A stretch of DNA of 13,790 nt from Nitrososphaerales archaeon (GTDB lineage Archaea; Thermoproteota; Nitrososphaeria; Nitrososphaerales; CADDZS01): positions 1 through 13,790 of the forward strand of contig JASHXQ010000188.1 of assembly GCA_030043455.1 (NCBI GenBank), in the 5' to 3' direction. The notes below the pieces were generated by a model. The model ran no database searches. It was not told where the DNA came from and saw only the letters and a program-made list of their open reading frames with translations. Shown here piece after piece: positions 1-7,426 of this stretch. Numbering within the stretch: the stretch's first letter is position 1; the number at the start of each line of letters is the position of its first letter. A program made the position numbers and the translations under genes.

Positions 1-960
1 CAGCTCGGGATTGGCGTTGGAGCCTATCTTGAAATCAGTGCCTGGGGGCCCGGCTCTCCCCAGACCGCTTCTGTAAATGTCACCCAGACCGGGAAAGTCA
101 AAGTCGTCTCTGGCACGTGTCCTCACGGACAGGGCCACGAAACTCCACTGGCGCAGATTGCCGCTGACGAGCTGGGAATCGACATTGATCGCATTACCGT
201 GACATATGGGGATACCGACGAGCTTGCCTGGGGCTCTACGACTGGCGGAAGCCGATCGGCCGCGCTCGGAGGCTCCGCTGTAATGATGTCGTCCCGCAAA
301 ATCAGAACCAAGATGGCCCTGATCGCGGCCAAAGAGTTAGGCGTCGATCCAGAATCGCTGGTCTTTCAGGACGGTAAGATTTTCCAGAAACAAAATCCCT
401 CAAAGTCGTTATCGTTCGAGGATGTGGCTGGGATGGGATACGACGCTTCCAAGTTACCCGAGGGGGTAGAAGCCACCCTATTCGAATACAGCGCCTTCAC
501 TCCGAAGAACTGGACCTGGCCGTACGGGACTCATGTGGCAGTCGTGGAGGTAGAACGGGATACGGGGATGGTGAAGGTGTTGGACTACGTAGCGGTCGAT
601 GATATCGGAGTCGTTGTCAATCCGATGATCGCTGAGGGGCAGATCCACGGCGGAGTAGCACAAGGTGCCGGTCAGGCACTTCTCGAAGGGATTGTCTACG
701 ATGAATCCGGATCTCTCGTTACCGGGAACTTTTTGGACTATCAGATTCCTCAGGCGGGCGATATGTTCCCGATCCGCTGGATCACCACTTTCACACCTAC
801 CAAATCCAATCCTCTCGGTGTCAAAGGGGTCGGCGAGAATGGCACTGTCGCAGCAACGCCGGCAATTGTAAACGCGGTCGAGGATGCTTTGGCACAGGTG
901 AAGATCAAGACCATGCCTCTGGCGCCGGATTACCTCCAGAGCCTGATGACGGCGAATTAG
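1..960 (+). CDS. Molybdenum hydroxylase large subunit (xanthine dehydrogenase/CO dehydrogenase family), 5'-truncated
   Basis: The reading frame is open from base 1, so the window holds the last 319 residues of a protein that is usually about 750-800 residues long. Its family binds molybdopterin cytosine dinucleotide and hydroxylates aldehydes, purines or CO. Visible family signatures are GQGHET in the early part, the glycine-rich STTGGSRSA stretch (local residues 79-86), an AEGQIHGG..QGAGQAL segment, and the C-terminal GVKGVGENGT motif whose Glu (codon 835-837) is the usual catalytic base next to molybdenum. The motif that separates true CO dehydrogenase (form I AYxCSFR) from other members lies upstream, so substrate cannot be assigned. 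An internal GTG at 199 is not the start because homology continues upstream of it. The FeS and FAD subunits are not downstream; an OYE-type flavoenzyme follows after 56 bases and is probably co-transcribed. Confidence 0.9.
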   Translation, partial: QLGIGVGAYLEISAWGPGSPQTASVNVTQTGKVKVVSGTCPHGQGHETPLAQIAADELGIDIDRITVTYGDTDELAWGSTTGGSRSAALGGSAVMMSSRKIRTKMALIAAKELGVDPESLVFQDGKIFQKQNPSKSLSFEDVAGMGYDASKLPEGVEATLFEYSAFTPKNWTWPYGTHVAVVEVERDTGMVKVLDYVAVDDIGVVVNPMIAEGQIHGGVAQGAGQALLEGIVYDESGSLVTGNFLDYQIPQAGDMFPIRWITTFTPTKSNPLGVKGVGENGTVAATPAIVNAVEDALAQVKIKTMPLAPDYLQSLMTAN

Positions 961-1016
961 CCATCGCCTTTTCTGACAGGTGGCCGTTGATTTTAGGGCA
1001 TAGGTTGTAGGACGGA

Positions 1017-3023
1017 ATGTACGATCGACTCTTCGCGCCCTTGGATATCGGACCTGTGGAAATCAAAAACCGGATCCAGATTACTCCTCATGAGCAGCAG
1101 TATCTCGTAGACGGACTGCCCTCTCAGACCATGATCGAGTACTACTTGGAGAGAGCAAGAGGCGGAACCGGACTTCTTGAGGTGTCGCAGCTTTTTATCA
1201 AAGCATCCGAAGGGGCATTTTTTCCGAACTGGACGACGGATTCCGCCCGGCGTTTTCCCCTCGTGACCAATCCCGAAATCGTACCTGGGCTATCAAAGCT
1301 CTCCAGTGGCGTCCACGAATATGGGGCAAAGATCTTCATGGAGCTGTCTGCCTGGACTCATCTCTACGGTCCGGTATCTTCCGTGCCTTTTGAATCGGGA
1401 CTCAATTTACCCGAGGTCACGCAGGAGACAATTTCCCAAATTCAGGAAGATTTCGCAAAGGGTTCCAAGCTGATTGAACAAGGGGGGTTTGACGGCGTTG
1501 ATCTTCACGGGACTCACGGTGCTATGATCGAGCACTTTTACTCGCCACTGACTAATCGACGAACTGACAAGTACGGTGGATCTCTGGAGAACCGACTGCG
1601 TTTCCTCACTGAACTAATTGACATCTTGAGGAGCTCCATGAAGGATTCTATGGCAGTCGGGATGCGACTGTGCGCCGACGAAAAGTACGAAGGGGGCGTT
1701 ACCCCTGAGTACGCCGTGCGGATGGCCAAGATCCTGGATGGCAAGCTCGATTTTATCAACGTCGACAGTGGGGCTTCCTCACAGTTTGAGGCGGTCAACC
1801 AGCACGCCTTGCAATCCCAGCCCCTCTACGTGGAGACTGGATACGGTACGTACATGTCGGAACCGATCAAGAAGGTGGTTTCGAAAACGCGAATCGGACT
1901 CGCTGGACGGATCACCGATCCCTTGCTGGGCGATTCGATCTTGGAGAAAAATCAAGCCGATTTCGTGGGAATGACTCGCGCCCTAATCGCCGATCCGCAT
2001 CTTCCCAACAAGGCGAAAGAGGGACGCTTGGAGGACATCCGTCCCTGCATTGGCACGCTGCAAGATTGCTGGGGAAGATCGGTATCGAGAGAGTGGCCGA
2101 TGCATTGCACCGTGAATCCAGCTGTTGGTAGAGAGCAGACCAGAGGTCTCGGGAAGATAGGCAGGGCATCGAAATGCAAGAAAGTTCTGATCGTAGGTGC
2201 GGGTCCAGCAGGCCTAGAAGCTGCAAGAGTAGCGGCTGAAAGAGGCCATCAAATCGTAATCTATGAACGGTCGGGAGAAATTGGAGGGCAGACGGGCTGG
2301 GCAAAACTACTGCCCGGACGTGCCGATATTGGTTCGATTGTAGCCTGGTATTCCAATCAGCTTAGGAAGGCGGGAGTGAGGGTGGAGCTGCGCAAAGAAG
2401 TACCTGCAGATGCGGAGGTTGTACAATTTGTGATAGACGAAGAACATCCTGACGCTGTAATCGTCGCGACGGGCTCGGTTGCGATCAAAGATGGCATTCA
2501 AATGATCACTTTCGCGCCGGTGCCTGGGTGGGATCTGCCTCATGTCAGGACGATTGACGAGCTGTTCAGCTCTAACGTGGTTCCGAGGGGCAAGGTCGCT
2601 GTCGTAGATTCTACTACATACATCGAAGGCCCTGGGGTTGCTGAATACCTTGTTAGAAAGGGAGTTGAAAAAGTGGTGCTGATCACACCGCACCCGCATG
2701 TTTCTCCCGAACTGTCTCTGTACAATCAATTGGTGCACGTAATCAGACGACTCGCCAGCGCGGGCGTAGATGTGATTCCGTTATCTTGGGTGAAGAAGAT
2801 CGACGATAATAATCTCGTAGCCTATAACATTGCGACAGGTGAGGAAACGAAGTTGGAAGCTGATTCTGTGGTTCTGAATACCGGCCGGCTTCAGTCCAAC
2901 GAACTCGCCAGAATTTTCAGAAAATCCATTTCAGAAGTCTACGAGATCGGGGACTGCAATGTCGCAGGTGGACGAATTGGTGGTGCGATTGAATCGGGTT
3001 ATGCGGTTGCCAGCGTTTTATAA
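1017..3023 (+). CDS. Old-yellow-enzyme/2,4-dienoyl-CoA-reductase-like FMN-FAD oxidoreductase
   Basis: A 668-residue fusion, the usual size for FadH/trimethylamine-dehydrogenase-like enzymes. Residues 1 to about 335 form the FMN TIM barrel: the start reads as the typical LFAPLDIGPVEIKNRI, and the active-site segment runs H164-G-T-H167 followed by the SP..NRRTDKYGGSLENR signature. A linker with Cys344, Cys351 and Cys364 corresponds to the 4Fe-4S site, but the second ligand of the usual CIGC is Thr347. The C-terminal half starts with a clear FAD Rossmann motif (VGAGPAG, 393-399). The second nucleotide-binding motif near VAVVDSTTYIEG is degenerate. It probably reduces an enone, enoyl-CoA or related substrate with NAD(P)H; the substrate is unknown. 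The ATG at 1017 fits the conserved N-terminus. It follows the molybdenum hydroxylase by 56 bases and its stop is only six bases from the convergent kdgK stop. Confidence 0.9.
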   Translation: MYDRLFAPLDIGPVEIKNRIQITPHEQQYLVDGLPSQTMIEYYLERARGGTGLLEVSQLFIKASEGAFFPNWTTDSARRFPLVTNPEIVPGLSKLSSGVHEYGAKIFMELSAWTHLYGPVSSVPFESGLNLPEVTQETISQIQEDFAKGSKLIEQGGFDGVDLHGTHGAMIEHFYSPLTNRRTDKYGGSLENRLRFLTELIDILRSSMKDSMAVGMRLCADEKYEGGVTPEYAVRMAKILDGKLDFINVDSGASSQFEAVNQHALQSQPLYVETGYGTYMSEPIKKVVSKTRIGLAGRITDPLLGDSILEKNQADFVGMTRALIADPHLPNKAKEGRLEDIRPCIGTLQDCWGRSVSREWPMHCTVNPAVGREQTRGLGKIGRASKCKKVLIVGAGPAGLEAARVAAERGHQIVIYERSGEIGGQTGWAKLLPGRADIGSIVAWYSNQLRKAGVRVELRKEVPADAEVVQFVIDEEHPDAVIVATGSVAIKDGIQMITFAPVPGWDLPHVRTIDELFSSNVVPRGKVAVVDSTTYIEGPGVAEYLVRKGVEKVVLITPHPHVSPELSLYNQLVHVIRRLASAGVDVIPLSWVKKIDDNNLVAYNIATGEETKLEADSVVLNTGRLQSNELARIFRKSISEVYEIGDCNVAGGRIGGAIESGYAVASVL

Positions 3024-3029
3024 GGTAGA

Positions 3030-4007
3030 TTATCTAAAATCGACTTCAAAGCCCTGATCTTTCGCAGATAACCACTTTTCAAGATCACTCCGATCGGGAA
3101 GGTTTTCGAAATCTCCTCGGCGCATTACGGTGAGTGCCGAGCAGCAGGAACCGATATCCAGACTCCTCTGCAGGGTGTCCCCTGCCAGATAGCCTCCGAG
3201 AAAGCCCGCGACCACCGCATCACCGGCCCCAATCGAATCCACTATTGGCACCTTTACAGGGAGACTTGTTGCTTTCTCACTATTGGAAAGACCCGCGAGA
3301 CCTCGAGAAGCCCCAAGCTTGTACACAATCGTGGAAGGTCCTAGAGCCTCTAGTTCGTCGAGGGCGTCTAGTGGTTCCTCGCTCAATTTCTTGCCCATCA
3401 AAATTCTCGCGTCATCTGGATCTGTGAAGAGAATATCGGCATCTCTCGCGGCTTCGATCAATACCGGCTGAGCTTCGGCTTCCGTCCAAAGTTTCCTCCG
3501 GTAATTTGTGTCGAAGGAAATCTTCACATTATGACCCCGAGCTATGCGGATAGCCTCCATCGTTGCTTCTCTGCAAGAACTGGAGAGCCCCGGAGTAATG
3601 CCGCTGATGTGAAGGATCCTGCTGTTGGAGATGAGTTTGGAGTCGAGATCTTCTGCCGAAAAATATCTCATGGCGGAGTCTGAGCGATAGTACACAACAT
3701 CACTCCTTCCGGGTATGGGATAACCACGCTGGACAAAGAACACTGCACAGTTTTTCCCTTCCATCCGCTTGACCCCGGAAACGTCCACTCCCTCGCCCTT
3801 CAGGGTAGCGAGGATGAACTTGCTAAACTCATCATGACCTAATTTTGTCAGATAAGCCGTACTAAAGCCCAGTCGCGAGATTCCGATGATCACATTGGCC
3901 TCCGAGCCGGCAGCATGCTTTTCGTAAAGAGGGGCATGCTTCAGCGGGCCCTCTTCCAGAGGGTTAAACTGAACAAGCGGCTCGCCGAGAGCGGTTACGT
4001 CGACCAT
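3030..4007 (-). CDS. kdgK: 2-keto-3-deoxygluconate (KDG/KDGal) kinase, PfkB family
   Basis: A 325-residue ribokinase/PfkB-family protein that phosphorylates 2-keto-3-deoxygluconate, and perhaps the galactonate epimer, at the 6-OH with ATP. This is the entry to the semiphosphorylative Entner-Doudoroff branch in archaea. The N-terminal ALGEPLVQFN, the GSEAN substrate-site segment (34-38), FVQRGYPIP (91-99), FDTNYRRKLW (165-174) and TDPDDA.IL (195-203) all resemble the Sulfolobus KDG kinase as remembered. The PfkB signature GAGDA is present, with Asp263 as catalytic base. Full length, with ATG start. It lies four bases downstream of ridA and should be co-transcribed with it. KDG as the substrate is inferred from these motifs; a fructokinase-type alternative seems less likely. 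Confidence 0.9.
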   Translation of the reverse strand: MVDVTALGEPLVQFNPLEEGPLKHAPLYEKHAAGSEANVIIGISRLGFSTAYLTKLGHDEFSKFILATLKGEGVDVSGVKRMEGKNCAVFFVQRGYPIPGRSDVVYYRSDSAMRYFSAEDLDSKLISNSRILHISGITPGLSSSCREATMEAIRIARGHNVKISFDTNYRRKLWTEAEAQPVLIEAARDADILFTDPDDARILMGKKLSEEPLDALDELEALGPSTIVYKLGASRGLAGLSNSEKATSLPVKVPIVDSIGAGDAVVAGFLGGYLAGDTLQRSLDIGSCCSALTVMRRGDFENLPDRSDLEKWLSAKDQGFEVDFR

Positions 4008-4011
4008 TAGA

Positions 4012-4389
4012 TCAAGATTTCAAGACGATGCAGTCAATCTCTACTAAATACTTGCCCACGAGCGCCGACTGTATGGTAGTCCGTGCAGGCTGGTTCTGGG
4101 TAAAGTACGTCTTGTAAACCTCATTCATCGCTCCAAAGTCTTGGATATCCCGCAAGTAAACTCCGCACCGTACCACATTATCTAGGGTCGTTCCCGCAGC
4201 TTCCACGATCGCCTTCATGTTCTCCAAAGTCTGCTTGGTCTGAGCGCTGACCCCCTCTGGCAGAGTTCCGGTCTTTGGATCCGTTCCAGTCTGGCCGGCG
4301 ACGAACAAAAACTTCTCTGCTAGTATTCCCTGTGAATAGGGACCTCCGGGCTTTGGTGCGCTATCCGATCTGATTACTTGTTTGGGCAT
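4012..4389 (-). CDS. ridA: RidA family enamine/imine deaminase
   Basis: 125 residues, the full length of the family. RidA (YjgF/YER057c/UK114) trimers hydrolyse reactive enamines and imines, such as 2-aminoacrylate made by PLP enzymes, to ketoacids and ammonia. The sequence carries the usual GPYSQG (Tyr18), VAGQTG, the PAR segment with Arg103 that binds substrate carboxylates, and VEIDCI with Glu117. These are the residues expected in an active archetypal RidA rather than an Rid4-7 type. It is the first gene of a two-gene unit with kdgK, and the ATG at 4389 sits about 40 bases from a TATA-like element shared with the divergent epimerase gene. Its link with a ketodeoxy-sugar kinase suggests a role in clearing by-products of sugar-acid or amino-sugar catabolism; that is inference. 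Confidence 0.93.
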   Translation of the reverse strand: MPKQVIRSDSAPKPGGPYSQGILAEKFLFVAGQTGTDPKTGTLPEGVSAQTKQTLENMKAIVEAAGTTLDNVVRCGVYLRDIQDFGAMNEVYKTYFTQNQPARTTIQSALVGKYLVEIDCIVLKS

Positions 4390-4425
4390 ATTGGTTCAAC
4401 CGATTGGAGCTTCCCGCTTGTCCGG

Positions 4426-4434
4426 TTTATTTAA
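4426..4434. promoter_or_regulatory. Near-palindromic TATA box shared by divergent ridA and epimerase genes
   Basis: TTTATTTAA on the plus strand reads TTAAATAAA on the minus strand, so it matches an archaeal TATA box in both directions. Reading minus, it centres about 40 bases before the ridA ATG, which would give a leader of roughly 14 bases. Reading plus, transcription would begin near 4455-4460, ahead of the TTG at 4508 and the ATG at 4547. A second weaker T/A-rich element (TTTAACTCAAAT, about 4474-4485) could serve the plus strand alone. This is pattern matching only. Confidence 0.5.
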
Positions 4435-4507
4435 GCTGAACCTGAATTGCGAGCCCCTACTTTCTCCGAAACTGTTTAACTCAAATCAACAGAAGCCAAG
4501 TTCGTAC

Positions 4508-5521
4508 TTGACCACTATCGGATCAATCGATTGGACTTACAAAGGAATGAAGACCCTGATTCTGGAATCGAACGTGGCGAGAATTTCCATTCTTCTGGAC
4601 AAGGGTTCGGATATCTTCGAAGTAATCTACAAACCCCTCGACATCGATGTGATCTGGCATTCTCCCAACGGGTACAAAGCTCCTTCGGTACATGTCGAGA
4701 GGATCTCTAGACAGGAGGACGAGTTTGCCGACAACTATGGAGGTGGGTGGAATGACGTGTTTCCTAACTATGGATTTGCGTCCTCAAACCTAGGGACAAG
4801 GTTCGGTGCGCACGGAGAAAGTGCCCTTCTACCTTGGACTTGTAAGAGCTTGAAGTCAATGGCCGATCGAGTGGTAGCCCAACTTGAATTTAGCTGCGTG
4901 CGCTACCCCATGCGCGCAGAGAAGACCCTCACTCTCCAAGGATCAAAGTTCACTGTCTCTGAGGATTTAATCAACATAGGAGAACAGGAGATTCAGTTTG
5001 CGTGGGCACAGCACATAGCCTACGGAGAGCCCTTTGTGTCGAAAAATCTGCAAGTAGACATTCCGGGGATTAGGGCGTTGTCACATGACTATGACATGAG
5101 CCATGAGAGAATCAAGCCGAATCTGGAGTTTGACTGGCCGCTGGCGCCGGGAATTGCCGGAGGGAAAGTAGACCTCTCGAACATTCCGGATCGTGAACTG
5201 CGCGTTCAGGAAGATTTTCCCATAACCCAATTGCGCTCACCGGAATACAGGCTGTACAATCCTTCACTAGATCTGGGAGTCGCCCTCCACTGGAATTCCG
5301 CTTTTCCTTATCTCTGGTACTGGCTCAACTGGGGAATCTTGGATTACCCGTACTTTGGTCGAGGACATACACTAGCACTAGAACCTTCGAGTACTACGAA
5401 GACTACAGGATTAGCAGAACAAATTGCAAACCGGACTGCCCTCAACTTGGAGGTGGGAGGAAGACTTCACGGAGAGATTGAAATGGATCTTTTCCAACAA
5501 TCCAGCGGCTCTGCCCAATAA
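4508..5521 (+). CDS. Aldose 1-epimerase/galactose mutarotase-like protein (DUF4432-type)
   Basis: With the TTG start at 4508 this is 337 residues. It belongs to the galactose-mutarotase-like superfamily, whose members interconvert sugar anomers or bind carbohydrates in a beta-sandwich. Recognisable stretches are the early TLILES..RISILLDKG, YKPLDIDVIWHSP, GGGWNDVFPN, HGESALLPW (about 102-110), AQHIAYGEPF with candidate catalytic His169, and LALEPSS with candidate catalytic Glu292. The frame is open back to a TTG at 4382, but that start would overlap ridA and precede the TATA box, so it is rejected. The ATG at 4547 is an alternative, but it would cut the DWTYKGM segment that I recall as conserved in relatives. 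A hydrolase gene follows after 36 bases, probably in the same operon. The substrate is unknown. Confidence 0.8.
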   Translation: MTTIGSIDWTYKGMKTLILESNVARISILLDKGSDIFEVIYKPLDIDVIWHSPNGYKAPSVHVERISRQEDEFADNYGGGWNDVFPNYGFASSNLGTRFGAHGESALLPWTCKSLKSMADRVVAQLEFSCVRYPMRAEKTLTLQGSKFTVSEDLINIGEQEIQFAWAQHIAYGEPFVSKNLQVDIPGIRALSHDYDMSHERIKPNLEFDWPLAPGIAGGKVDLSNIPDRELRVQEDFPITQLRSPEYRLYNPSLDLGVALHWNSAFPYLWYWLNWGILDYPYFGRGHTLALEPSSTTKTTGLAEQIANRTALNLEVGGRLHGEIEMDLFQQSSGSAQ

Positions 5522-5557
5522 AAATAATAGAGCGACAGAGGCGGAAACGGCCGCGAA

Positions 5558-6514
5558 TTGCCCCCCAGTCCCAAGGCCCTAGAGTATGTGGACATACAAA
5601 CTGCCAACAACGTCAAAGATATTACTGAACTGGACCCCGTCGAGGCGAGAGCCGAAGATTTCCGGGCTACTTCACTGTTCGTGGGCAAAGCTGAACCAGT
5701 AGAGAAAATCGAAAATCACGTTATTCACGAGGGTCTGGCCGAGATACCCATTCGGGTTTACTGGCCGAAAATCTCCGATCAAGAAAAGGACCAGCAGGAT
5801 CTGTATCCCATCATCGTCTTCTTCCACGGTGGGGGTTGGGTCTTAGGGAATTTGGACTCTGCTGAAGAATTATGCTGCATGCTTTCGAATCATTCTGAAT
5901 CGATTGTAATTTCTGTGGACTACCGCCTGGCTCCGGAATACAAGTTTCCACAGCCATTGAATGACTGTTACGCCGCTACAAAGTGGGCCTATGACAATGC
6001 AAAGTTCCTTGAAGGAGACCAAGATACTATCATAGTTGCGGGCTCAAGCGCCGGTGGCAACCTTGCCACAACAGTAGCGTTGATGGCCAAAGAGAAGAAC
6101 AGTCCTCCAATCGCCTCCCAGCTCTTGATCTATCCGATAACAGACATGACGAGCGATCTCACAAAGTACTCCAAGGACAAGTTCGGGCCCTCGAAGGAAG
6201 CAATGGACTGGTTTGGAGAGCACTACGTGAAACATGATTCCGAATTGCGAGATCCTCTTGTATCTCCAATTTTTGGGGACCTAAACGGGCTGCCCGAAGC
6301 CATCGTAGTTACTGCTGAACTGGATCCTCTACGTGACCAGGATCTTCGATATGCCAACAAGTTAGAGCAAGCTGGCGTGAAGATGCTTCTTTTGGATTAT
6401 CCAGAAACAGTTCACGGGTTCATGGACCTCCCCAGTTTCTTCCCGGAGGGTCGAGGAGCGATAGAAAAAGTGGCGAGTGAAGTGAAGAAAATCTACGTAG
6501 AGAACGCAATGTGA
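5558..6514 (+). CDS. Alpha/beta hydrolase fold-3 esterase (hormone-sensitive lipase family)
   Basis: A 318-residue cytoplasmic-type hydrolase of the HSL (bacterial family IV) group, with no signal peptide. The oxyanion-hole motif HGGGW is at 90-94. The nucleophile elbow is G162-S-S164-A-G, where GDSAG is usual, so Ser164 is the nucleophile. Asp256 in ELDPLRD and His286 in TVHGF complete the triad. The TTG at 5558 is chosen because the resulting N-terminus (MPPSPKALEYVD) resembles the usual MPLDPQ..-type family start; a stop codon lies in frame at 5528 and a GTG at 5588 would trim ten residues. It follows the epimerase-like gene by 36 bases. Family members cleave short acyl esters; in this context a sugar lactone or acylated sugar is a possible substrate, but nothing in the sequence proves it. 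Confidence 0.9.
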   Translation: MPPSPKALEYVDIQTANNVKDITELDPVEARAEDFRATSLFVGKAEPVEKIENHVIHEGLAEIPIRVYWPKISDQEKDQQDLYPIIVFFHGGGWVLGNLDSAEELCCMLSNHSESIVISVDYRLAPEYKFPQPLNDCYAATKWAYDNAKFLEGDQDTIIVAGSSAGGNLATTVALMAKEKNSPPIASQLLIYPITDMTSDLTKYSKDKFGPSKEAMDWFGEHYVKHDSELRDPLVSPIFGDLNGLPEAIVVTAELDPLRDQDLRYANKLEQAGVKMLLLDYPETVHGFMDLPSFFPEGRGAIEKVASEVKKIYVENAM

Positions 6515-6565
6515 CATCCCGAGAGTATTCCACTGAGAAAATATAACGGAGCTATGCATACCTAG

Positions 6566-6574
6566 TTTAATTAG
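6566..6574 (+). promoter_or_regulatory. TATA-like box before the small zinc-finger ORF
   Basis: TTTAATTAG lies about 50 bases after the esterase stop. Archaeal spacing would put the transcription start near 6596, just ahead of the possible TTG (6610), GTG (6613) and ATG (6631) starts of the small ORF. It supports separate transcription of that ORF but is only a pattern match. Confidence 0.35.
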
Positions 6575-6630
6575 AACTGGATCCCTAATCTGTACTGGAA
6601 AGATCGGATTTGGTGTTCTCCAACCTCCAC

Positions 6631-6756
6631 ATGGAATCCGTAGCCATGCCCTGCCCCGCGTGCCTCGTGGCCAAGCGCAAAATGGACAGTTTTGATGTGC
6701 AAGAAATCAGGCATTTTGAAGAACATCTCTACTTTTCTCACGGAATGGAAAGATAA
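6631..6756 (+). CDS. Small C2H2-like zinc-finger protein, 41 aa
   Basis: A short ORF from ATG 6631 to TAA 6756. It begins MESVAMPCPAC and contains Cys8-x2-Cys11, then sixteen residues, then His28-x3-His32, with another His at 37. This spacing fits a single C2H2-type zinc knuckle/finger with a slightly long loop. Many archaea carry such tiny zinc-finger proteins of unknown role, presumed to bind nucleic acid or partner proteins. In-frame TTG 6610 and GTG 6613 would add six or seven N-terminal residues; a stop at 6586 closes the frame upstream. A TATA-like box lies 57-65 bases before the ATG. The gene sits between an upstream esterase and a convergent arginine decarboxylase. Function unknown; a chance ORF cannot be excluded, but the paired CxxC and HxxxH are unlikely in random sequence. 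Confidence 0.55.
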   Translation: MESVAMPCPACLVAKRKMDSFDVQEIRHFEEHLYFSHGMER

Positions 6757-6774
6757 ATACTAAGCCTGGGATGG

Positions 6775-6826
6775 GCCCTTTTGTAAGATAGCTCAAGGGC
6801 GGGTGGAAATCCGGACGCGATCCGGA
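6775..6826. repeat. Two adjacent small inverted repeats in a convergent intergenic region
   Basis: GCCCTT (6775-6780) pairs with AAGGGC (6795-6800) across a 14-base loop. Immediately after, TCCGGA (6810-6815) is repeated at 6821-6826 across a 5-base loop; because TCCGGA is self-complementary this is both a direct and an inverted repeat. On the minus strand a run of five T (6827-6831 on plus) precedes the second hairpin, so it is not a classical bacterial terminator. The element may help end transcription from either side. The rest of 6757-6874 shows no convincing gene. Confidence 0.35.
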
Positions 6827-6874
6827 AAAAGTGTAATGCCAGACCAAATTCCAGAACGAAGAATCCTCAACGTC

Positions 6875-7426
6875 TTAGGTCAGGAAGACCGCAGCAGCAA
6901 TCACTGTAGTCCAGAGACCATTCTTGTCTCCCTCCGCCGACTGCGTGATGTGAGTCGTCCTTACGATCTTTCCAGAAATCTTCCAGCTCTGCTTTTTCTC
7001 GTCATAGCTCTGGTCGGGATTGAAGGGAATCCCCAGTGTAGACGCCAGCATAGTCGCGGCTAGATCTTCTGCGTAGTCACCCGCTTTTTCCTCAGTCTCG
7101 CCGTAATCCTCGTGTTCTGAAAGATATCCATAGGTGTTCCGATCCTGGGGGATAGCCAATCCAATAGATGCTGCAATCAATCTGTTGGGCTCGTTCGTGG
7201 CAATCCGGCTCAGCACCAGAAAAAGGATCTGCCCCGGGGAAAGCTCAGTCATACCCTCCTTCTTCGTCACTACCTTGCATCGGGGAGGAAAAATACTAGA
7301 GACAGTCACGAGATTGAAAGCTTCAATCCCCGCGTCTCGAAGCGCGAGTTCAAAACTAGCGAGTCTTTCCTTGTGCCTGCCTACTCCTTTCGTCAGGAAA
7401 ATCTTCTTTGGAATAAGTGTCGGCAT
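6875..7426 (-). CDS. pdaD: Pyruvoyl-dependent arginine decarboxylase
   Basis: A 183-residue proenzyme that decarboxylates arginine to agmatine, the first step of archaeal polyamine synthesis; agmatine is also used to make agmatidine in tRNA-Ile2 in archaea. The N-terminal [13 protein letters not shown] and ELALRDAGI match the family. The self-cleavage site is VSSIFPP at 42-48: cleavage between Ser43 and Ser44 would turn Ser44 into the pyruvoyl group and leave a short beta chain of 43 residues. The SEHEDYGET stretch carries the conserved acidic residues near the active site. Full length, ATG start. It is transcribed alone, divergently from the M16 operon, and convergently towards the small zinc-finger ORF. 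Confidence 0.95.
   Translation of the reverse strand: MPTLIPKKIFLTKGVGRHKERLASFELALRDAGIEAFNLVTVSSIFPPRCKVVTKKEGMTELSPGQILFLVLSRIATNEPNRLIAASIGLAIPQDRNTYGYLSEHEDYGETEEKAGDYAEDLAATMLASTLGIPFNPDQSYDEKKQSWKISGKIVRTTHITQSAEGDKNGLWTTVIAAAVFLT

Noticed and set aside
1912..2738. Minus-strand ORFs of 130 and 143 codons inside the flavoenzyme gene
   Set aside because: They are antisense to conserved FAD-binding and linker sequence and have no domain features.
3026..3036. Perfect short palindrome TAGAT-T-ATCTA at the convergent end of the flavoenzyme and kdgK genes, as a terminator
   Set aside because: The loop is a single base and the stem is AT-rich, so no stable hairpin would form; it also runs into the kdgK stop.
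4382..4507. Upstream extension of the epimerase-like gene to TTG 4382
   Set aside because: It would overlap the ridA start and lie upstream of the shared TATA box; the added residues do not look like the family.
6515..6874. tRNA or C/D-box RNA in the gap after the esterase
   Set aside because: No T-loop, acceptor pairing, or C and D boxes could be found on either strand.
6803..7063. 86-codon plus-strand ORF starting with GTG in the convergent gap
   Set aside because: Most of it is antisense to the well-supported arginine decarboxylase, and its product shows no recognisable motif.
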